Below are positions 7,288 through 12,058 of a stretch of DNA of 12,058 nucleotides, piece by piece. Both the position numbers and the translations under genes were made by a program. Under the pieces are notes generated by a model, which saw only the letters and a list, made by a program, of their open reading frames with translations, did not search any database and was not told the DNA's origin. Source of the DNA: Bacteroidota bacterium (lineage in GTDB: Bacteria > Bacteroidota > Ignavibacteria > Ignavibacteriales > Ignavibacteriaceae). The stretch is from contig JAEXTR010000123.1 in NCBI GenBank assembly GCA_023406915.1, forward strand, positions 1 to 12,058, given 5' to 3'. Position 1 is the first letter of the stretch; each line of letters starts with the position of its first letter.

Positions 7288-8730
7288 ATGAAAAAGTATG
7301 TAATTGTATTCTTCTTCCTCTTTTCCCTCTCAGCCGTGTTTGCCCAGGGTTCTTCCGGGTTAGGTGATGTAATCTCTAACGGTATGGGAAAGACGTATGT
7401 AACCACTTCAACCGGTATTTACGCATTGGGCAAAAACCCTGCAAATCTGATCTACGGTGATGAATCCGCAGAATTTACCCCACTGCTCCCAATACCAAAC
7501 ATCTCCCTGAATCTCGGTACTTCATTTATGTCCATTGAAGAGTATAACTACTTCTTCGGTTGGGAGGGGGAAGTGAATGCCGAAGGGAAAAAAGTCGGGA
7601 AAAAACTTACCGACGCTGATAAGGAACGGTTTGTTGCCCTGTTTGACGACGGCGGGAAAATCAGTTCTGAACTGCATAATACCTACCTGGCATTGGTGCT
7701 GAGACCTGATCCAACTTTTGGTGCGATTGGTTTCTCCATCACTGATGTAGTTGCTTTCCATGGATCAGTACCCCAAACCTTTGCTGATCTTGTTATGAAT
7801 GGCAATACTAAACAGCAGTTATATAACTTCAACGGACTTGATGCTGCCGGATGGTTTTACCGTAAGTATAACCTCTCCTACGCACGTGAACTTGATTTTA
7901 TAGAACAGGATATCTTCAAACAAATTTCTGTTGGTATTGGCCTGAATCTCATTTCCGGGTTTGCATACTCTGGTATTGAGAAGATGAATACTTACCTGGA
8001 AATGGGTCCTTACAACGAGATCAAAGGACAAGGCGATTTCCTTGGGAGGGTTGCACTCTCTGAAGACTTTGGTGTGAAGTACGATTTTGATTCACTTTCC
8101 GGTGATAAAAAATCGAATATGGGCCCGTTCCCGAAAGCAGCCGGTTCTGGTTTTGGTGTGGATTTTGGTGTCTCATTGGTACTTGATGAAAGCTTCACCT
8201 TTGCATTATCCCTTACCGATCTTGGCAGCATCACATGGGATCAGAATATCGCTGAATATACCTCATCCTCCCCAATTTATGTGAATGATATTCTGGATAA
8301 GGAACAATTGGATTCACTGGGTGATGATCTCAAGGGAAAGGGGAAGTTTGGAAGCAGCTTCTCAACAACCCTTGCCTCAGCCTTGCACCTTGGTGCTTCT
8401 ATGAAGATGCATGAGTTCTTTGGTCCTGATGACTTCCCGGGAAAGATGGTAGTAGCACTTGAGTATCATCAGGGATTCAACGATATGCCCGGCAATTCTA
8501 AGACCCCACGGGTATCTCTGGGTATGGATTGGGATCCGGGAGATTATATCCCGTTTATTCGCACAGGATTTTCCTTTGGTGGGTATGATGGATTTAACTG
8601 GGGATTCGGTATTGGAACAATTGCCGGACCAGTTGAATTAAGTCTCTCTACCACAGACTTCCATTCTGCATTCAGAGGCAGCGGAGCAAAAAGGGTTTCA
8701 GTATCCTTTGGTTCCAGGTTTAGAATCTGA
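7288..8730 (+). CDS. DUF5723-type outer-membrane beta-barrel protein
   Basis: This is a 480-residue protein with a typical signal peptide (MKKYVIVFFFLFSLSAVFAQ, cut near residue 19-20). The mature part begins GSSGLGDVISNGMGK and soon contains GIYALGKNPAN (about 43-53), an NPA-type motif common at the start of outer-membrane barrels of the Bacteroidota. The rest alternates short amphipathic beta strands with acidic loops, e.g. QISVGIGLNLISGFAYSGI (212-230), FTFALSLTDLGSITWD (303-318) and a C-terminal VSVSFGSRFRI. Length and architecture fit DUF5723, a family of unknown function; the assignment is by eye. An FadL/PorV-like barrel is the alternative. It is the second gene of the lipoprotein operon and ends 22 bases before a strong terminator, so lipoprotein and barrel form a complete two-gene unit. 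Confidence 0.8.
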   Translation: MKKYVIVFFFLFSLSAVFAQGSSGLGDVISNGMGKTYVTTSTGIYALGKNPANLIYGDESAEFTPLLPIPNISLNLGTSFMSIEEYNYFFGWEGEVNAEGKKVGKKLTDADKERFVALFDDGGKISSELHNTYLALVLRPDPTFGAIGFSITDVVAFHGSVPQTFADLVMNGNTKQQLYNFNGLDAAGWFYRKYNLSYARELDFIEQDIFKQISVGIGLNLISGFAYSGIEKMNTYLEMGPYNEIKGQGDFLGRVALSEDFGVKYDFDSLSGDKKSNMGPFPKAAGSGFGVDFGVSLVLDESFTFALSLTDLGSITWDQNIAEYTSSSPIYVNDILDKEQLDSLGDDLKGKGKFGSSFSTTLASALHLGASMKMHEFFGPDDFPGKMVVALEYHQGFNDMPGNSKTPRVSLGMDWDPGDYIPFIRTGFSFGGYDGFNWGFGIGTIAGPVELSLSTTDFHSAFRGSGAKRVSVSFGSRFRI

Positions 8731-8752
8731 GAGCAGTGAGATAAGAAGATTG

Positions 8753-8788
8753 AAGCCGGAGTTCAGTAGTATGAGCTCCGGCTTTTTT
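8753..8788 (+). terminator. terminator between convergent genes, overlapping the lptG stop
   Basis: A 13-bp stem with one G-U pair joins 8753-8765 (core AAGCCGGAG) to 8772-8784 (core CTCCGGCTT) around a 6-base loop and runs into six T residues (8783-8788). It terminates the lipoprotein/DUF5723 unit. The last Ts also belong to the TAA stop of lptG on the other strand (8789-8787). Read from the minus strand the same stem is followed by a weaker pyrimidine-rich tail, so it may work in both directions. Confidence 0.88.
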
Positions 8789-9860
8789 AATTCCTGACTC
8801 TGACCAGGCTGATGATCGCAGCAATGATAAATATGTAGTTTACCAGCCATGCCGTCATCACGGGGCTTAGTGCACCATTCTTGCCAAATGCTTTGGTGAT
8901 CTCCATTACCCCCAGATAAATAAATGTGATCAGCAGATTGATACCGAATTGTAACGCCATTCCGGACTTCCGTTTATTGGCTGAAAGTGGCAAACCAAAC
9001 AGCACTACAATCAAACCAGTTGCGGCAAACGCAAATCGTGAATGATACTCAATTTCATACCTTCTTGGATCGTATCCGGCAAATCGTTGTTCCTCTATAG
9101 CATTCTTTAACTCAGTCAGATTCATCTCTTCAGGCCGCATCTGCTTCATGGTCAGATCGGTGGGTTTGAACCTGAGTCCGTAAACTCTTTTTTCCTGAAA
9201 TGACTCAGCAGTCTCCTGATCATGCACAAACTTCCGCTCAACCCCATTGAAGGCAACCCATGTGTTGCTGACGGTATCATAGCTGATCCGGGATGCATCA
9301 AGCCTTTTTGTAACGGATGTGGTATCAAATTCCTGAATACTTACCCTGAACGCTTCGAGTCTGATATCATCAAAATAGGAAAAATTCACGTTCCGGTTCA
9401 GGCTGTCCTGAAAGTAAATATTGGTACCCGTTTCATGCAGGTTCCTCTTCAGGTATTGGCGTTCGATCATAAGCCTGCCTGAATCTGTAACCGGTACGAT
9501 ATAGCCTACAAAATACACCGTGGAGCCTGCAATCACTGCACCCATAATCAGCACGGGCAACAGATACCGGTAAAAGCTGATACCCCCTGCCTTCAGCGCT
9601 GTGAGTTCATTATCTGTTGACATCTTTGCAGAAAGGAATAGACTGCCAAATAGTACTGAGACCGGAGTCATAAACTTCATGATCTGCGGAACATAATATC
9701 CATAGAAAAGAAATATTGTGTCGTACGAGACCTGGTTATCTATGAAATCATCCAGGTTTTCCAGGACATCGATGATCAAAAAAAAGGCTGTAAATGCCAG
9801 CAGTCCAAAGGCGAAGTACTGTATGAAGTGAGAAATTATATATCGGTCAATCAGTTTCAT
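8787..9860 (-). CDS. lptG: LptF/LptG family permease, LptG-like subunit of the LPS exporter
   Basis: This 357-residue inner-membrane protein of the YjgP/YjgQ (LptF/LptG) family has the usual family length (about 360). In E. coli, LptF and LptG with the ATPase LptB extract LPS from the inner membrane and pass it to LptC/LptA. Visible here: the start MKLIDRYIISHFIQYF typical of the family, TM helices near 13-33, 50-76 and 97-122, and the cytoplasmic coupling-helix motif NELTALKAGGISFYR (84-98) that should contact the ATPase. A periplasmic jellyroll region covers about 122-272, followed by TM helices near 275-292, 302-325 and 333-353. Its ATG overlaps the stop of the upstream lptF by four bases (ATGA, 9857-9860). 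Assignment to LptG rather than LptF rests on the shorter size and the downstream position. Its stop lies in the T-tract of the opposing unit's terminator. Confidence 0.88.
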   Translation of the reverse strand: MKLIDRYIISHFIQYFAFGLLAFTAFFLIIDVLENLDDFIDNQVSYDTIFLFYGYYVPQIMKFMTPVSVLFGSLFLSAKMSTDNELTALKAGGISFYRYLLPVLIMGAVIAGSTVYFVGYIVPVTDSGRLMIERQYLKRNLHETGTNIYFQDSLNRNVNFSYFDDIRLEAFRVSIQEFDTTSVTKRLDASRISYDTVSNTWVAFNGVERKFVHDQETAESFQEKRVYGLRFKPTDLTMKQMRPEEMNLTELKNAIEEQRFAGYDPRRYEIEYHSRFAFAATGLIVVLFGLPLSANKRKSGMALQFGINLLITFIYLGVMEITKAFGKNGALSPVMTAWLVNYIFIIAAIISLVRVRN

Positions 9861-11236
9861 TCTTCTGCCTGGGCTCTCTGTTCAGGTCTGAATCGTTTGG
9901 GGATGATCTTCATGAGCACAGAGAAGTCTAATACCACTGATTCCTTTGCAGATTTATAGAAGAGATAAATGCCCAGGGCACCCATCACAAAATTGGCAGC
10001 CCACATACCTATATAAGGAGATACCATGTTCCGGTCAGCAAGTTTTTCACCACCCACAAGGAACGTCCAGTAAATGAGGAAGAAGAAAAGACTGATGCTG
10101 GCAGCCATACCAAAACCACCCTTTCGAGTCATGACTCCAAGCGGAGCCCCCAGAATAATGAAGATTAAACAAGCTACCGGTATAGACCATTTCTTCTGAA
10201 TTTCAACCGAATACTTATTGATCTCACCAATGAGGTACTCAACTCTCAGACTTCCGGAATGCAGCCCCGCCTGTAATCCTCTGACTTTCTCAGTCAGTTG
10301 GGAGTATGCAAATTCATCAAGCGGCTGCTTACCTCCTTCCGGAAAAGAAAGCGGTGCCTGGCGCGGATCACCCAGGAAATAGTTGAATGCAACAGAGTCA
10401 TACGATTTTTTGTAATCAGCGTAGACGGTTTTGAAACTGTCTACCCTGATCTGCATATCATCAATCCCAAGTTCCCGGTCACCACGGCTTGCACCCGGTG
10501 CTATCTGCTGAAGTGAGAATTGCTCGGCATTCATCACCACCCGATGCTCACGGAAGTGGATTTTTCTGTATTCCTGGAGGTTGGTAACATCATATTCATG
10601 AATCTCACCGGATACCAGATTCATCATAAGTTTTGAACGGTCAGGTGAGAAGTACAGATTACCCTGTTTCGCCGTCAGCATGATGTTCTTTGATGGGTTA
10701 GTATAGTCATAGATAGTAACATCATATAGCAGGTTCGTTATCCTGTCCATACCTTTTACCAGCATCGCATAGCCCTGCACCTCCTGGTTGAAGACATTAG
10801 GTTCGAGTGACAAGGTAGGCTTTTTCTGGGAAATCTCGGTCATGAGGATTTTTGCCTCATGATTAGCATCAGGAAGGATTTCATTATTAAAATAGATAAG
10901 TCCTGCAGTCACGATCAACGATGCAAGAAATGGACCTGCCATCATGCGGTACAGGCTCATACCACTGCTTTTCATGATCGTGATCTCATTCCGTTGTGAC
11001 ATACCCCCAAACGCCATAAGTGTTGAAACCAATACAGCCATTGGTACCACCAGCACAACCATCCAGGCAAGGTTATACGAAATCAGGCGGGCAATCACCC
11101 AAGCATCCAACCCCTTGCCAACAAGTTTGTCTGCGAACCGCATCATGAACTGAAGCAGGAGAATGAATGTCAGTGCAAAATTGGCAAACAAAAATGGTAC
11201 AGCGTGGTGCCGGAGTATATAAATAGTCAAAAGCAT
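9857..11236 (-). CDS. lptF: LptF/LptG family permease, LptF-like subunit of the LPS exporter
   Basis: I chose the ATG at 11236 (459 residues), because MLLTIYILRHHAVPFLF aligns with the usual family N-terminus. An in-frame ATG at 11305 would add 23 mostly hydrophobic residues and reach within 23 bases of the divergent gene; neither start has a clear ribosome-binding site. Residues from 11236: TM1 about 13-33, then FADKLVGKGL; TM2 about 53-78; coupling-helix motif NEITIMKSSGMSLYR (83-97); TM3 about 98-117; large periplasmic region 118-349; TM4-6 near 351-368, 376-395 and 407-428; a basic/acidic cytoplasmic tail to 459. The periplasmic part is about 80 residues longer than that of the neighbouring LptG-like protein, mainly in a hydrophilic stretch before TM4. 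With lptG it should form the membrane core of the LptB2FG transporter; lptB and other lpt genes are not in the window. Confidence 0.87.
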   Translation of the reverse strand: MLLTIYILRHHAVPFLFANFALTFILLLQFMMRFADKLVGKGLDAWVIARLISYNLAWMVVLVVPMAVLVSTLMAFGGMSQRNEITIMKSSGMSLYRMMAGPFLASLIVTAGLIYFNNEILPDANHEAKILMTEISQKKPTLSLEPNVFNQEVQGYAMLVKGMDRITNLLYDVTIYDYTNPSKNIMLTAKQGNLYFSPDRSKLMMNLVSGEIHEYDVTNLQEYRKIHFREHRVVMNAEQFSLQQIAPGASRGDRELGIDDMQIRVDSFKTVYADYKKSYDSVAFNYFLGDPRQAPLSFPEGGKQPLDEFAYSQLTEKVRGLQAGLHSGSLRVEYLIGEINKYSVEIQKKWSIPVACLIFIILGAPLGVMTRKGGFGMAASISLFFFLIYWTFLVGGEKLADRNMVSPYIGMWAANFVMGALGIYLFYKSAKESVVLDFSVLMKIIPKRFRPEQRAQAEE

Positions 11237-11280
11237 ATATGAAATATAGGCAGTGACAGCCCCCTGAAACAAGGAAAGAA

Positions 11281-11308
11281 TTGGTAAATACTTTGATAAG
11301 AGCATAAT
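11281..11308 (+). promoter_or_regulatory. possible promoter of the rightmost lipoprotein gene
   Basis: TTGGTA (11281-11286) and CATAAT (11303-11308) are 16 bases apart and match the sigma-70 boxes at four and five of six positions. The site lies within the 92-base gap between the preferred lptF start and ATG 11329. It would be inside lptF if the longer lptF start at 11305 were used. There is no ribosome-binding site before 11329. Confidence 0.25.
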
Positions 11309-11328
11309 ATTTCTTAGTTTACTTTACT

Positions 11329-12058
11329 ATGAAGCAATCTATTTTATTGATCCTGGCAATACTATCTCTGATGATTACCGGATGCGATTCAGAGGTTACA
11401 ATCAGCGTTGATGCTGATGCACAGTATCCCCGCTGGTTGCGGGATACAGGGGTTGTTGCCCAGCAAACCTCGGGTATCGCATTCATAAGCTCTTCAGAAA
11501 ACAAAAAATTATTCTTTATCGCTGATGATATCGGAAAGATCCACCGGCTGACGATCACTAATGACACTGTATTTACTTTTGAGACACTTCAGTTTTCATC
11601 TCAGGTTGAAAATATGCTAACTCCTTTCCCCAAACGCGACTTCGAGGATATTGCGTATGACCGGAAAGCGAAACAACTGTATCTCTCAGTTGAAGGGAAC
11701 GGACCTGATCACAAAAAGTTTACCAAAATATTCAAGCTTGGTCTCTCGGGAACACCCGATAAGGCAACCAGGATAACCTCACTGAAGCCTCTCGATATTA
11801 CCCCTAAGGATGAATTACTCCGCCATGTTGCACCAAATTCAGGATTCGAAGGACTCGCGGTCGACGATAAGTATTTATATCTGGGTCTTGAAGGCTTCCG
11901 TCCTGATGTACTATTCTCAGACAGTACCATGATTTATATCGTGGATAAAAAGAGCCTCACTATCGAGAAAATTATTTCTACAAGGGAATACGGAGTCGGT
12001 TCTATCACAGGCCTGTATTGTGATGCTCCCAGGTCAGTATATGTTCTCGATAGAAATA
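11329..12058 (+). CDS. lipoprotein with beta-propeller-like (phytase-esterase/SdiA-regulated-like) domain, 3' partial
   Basis: The frame runs open from ATG 11329 to the right edge (243 complete codons), so the gene is cut by the window. The N-terminus MKQSILLILAILSLMITGC is a classic lipoprotein signal with lipobox I-T-G-C (Cys19). After it, repeated four-strand-like units appear: SGIAFISSSENKKLFFIADD (48-67), DFEDIAYDRKAKQLYLSVEG (104-123) and GFEGLAVDDKYLYLGLEGF (172-190). The F-E-[DG]-[IL]-A and YL-x-[VL]-E-G patterns resemble the esterase-like phytase domain and the related SdiA-regulated/YjiK-type propellers. Which of the two, and whether any catalytic site is present, cannot be told from the part visible. 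It is divergent from lptF; a shared regulatory gap is possible but does not prove a shared role. Confidence 0.8.
   Translation, partial: MKQSILLILAILSLMITGCDSEVTISVDADAQYPRWLRDTGVVAQQTSGIAFISSSENKKLFFIADDIGKIHRLTITNDTVFTFETLQFSSQVENMLTPFPKRDFEDIAYDRKAKQLYLSVEGNGPDHKKFTKIFKLGLSGTPDKATRITSLKPLDITPKDELLRHVAPNSGFEGLAVDDKYLYLGLEGFRPDVLFSDSTMIYIVDKKSLTIEKIISTREYGVGSITGLYCDAPRSVYVLDRN

Noticed and set aside
11237..11263. Bacteroidota-type promoter TTG-N21-TATATTTC on the minus strand before lptF
   Set aside because: The second box ends only four bases before the ATG at 11236, so transcription would begin at or after the start codon.
11709..11930. 73-codon minus-strand open frame near the right edge
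   Set aside because: It lies antisense to the partial propeller-like lipoprotein, whose signal peptide, lipobox and repeated motifs are clear.
1..12058. CRISPR array, tRNA/rRNA, insertion sequence, phage or defence genes
   Set aside because: No spaced direct repeats, no cloverleaf-like or rRNA-like segments and no transposase, integrase, nuclease or toxin-antitoxin motifs were found in the reading frames or gaps.

Overview
The window reads as chromosomal DNA of a diderm bacterium, probably an Ignavibacteriota member or a close relative in the Bacteroidota/Chlorobiota group. Two proteins end in a type IX secretion (T9SS) C-terminal sorting domain of the SQN[YF]PNPFNPTT variety, which is common in that group. 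There is a DUF5723-type outer-membrane barrel protein, three proteins with lipoprotein-like N-termini, and two LptF/LptG lipopolysaccharide-export permeases. The taxon is inferred from protein style; no marker gene is present.

Layout, left to right. (1) Bases 1-2283 (+): 3' part of a large secreted CotH-kinase/lamin-tail protein with a T9SS tail; its beginning lies outside the window. (2) 2383-3875 (+): a TPR lipoprotein-like gene and a small DUF3467 gene, closed by a strong terminator. (3) 4097-5044 (+): a secreted T9SS-tailed protein of unknown function with its own terminator. (4) 5236-8730 (+): a promoter-like site, then a 680-residue lipoprotein of unknown function and a DUF5723 barrel protein. 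The barrel gene's ribosome-binding site overlaps the lipoprotein's stop codon. A strong hairpin terminator ends this unit. (5) 11236-8787 (-): lptF and lptG, overlapping by four bases and converging on the terminator of unit 4. (6) 11329 to the right edge (+): the start of a lipoprotein with a beta-propeller-like (phytase-esterase-like or SdiA-regulated-like) domain, divergent from lptF and cut by the window end.

The common theme is the cell envelope: cargo secreted by T9SS, lipoproteins, an outer-membrane barrel and LPS transport. No mobile element, CRISPR array, rRNA, tRNA or defence gene is visible, and I see no clear undescribed system. The best candidate for new biology is the tightly coupled lipoprotein/DUF5723 pair (5236-8730), followed by the secreted CotH-type kinase.
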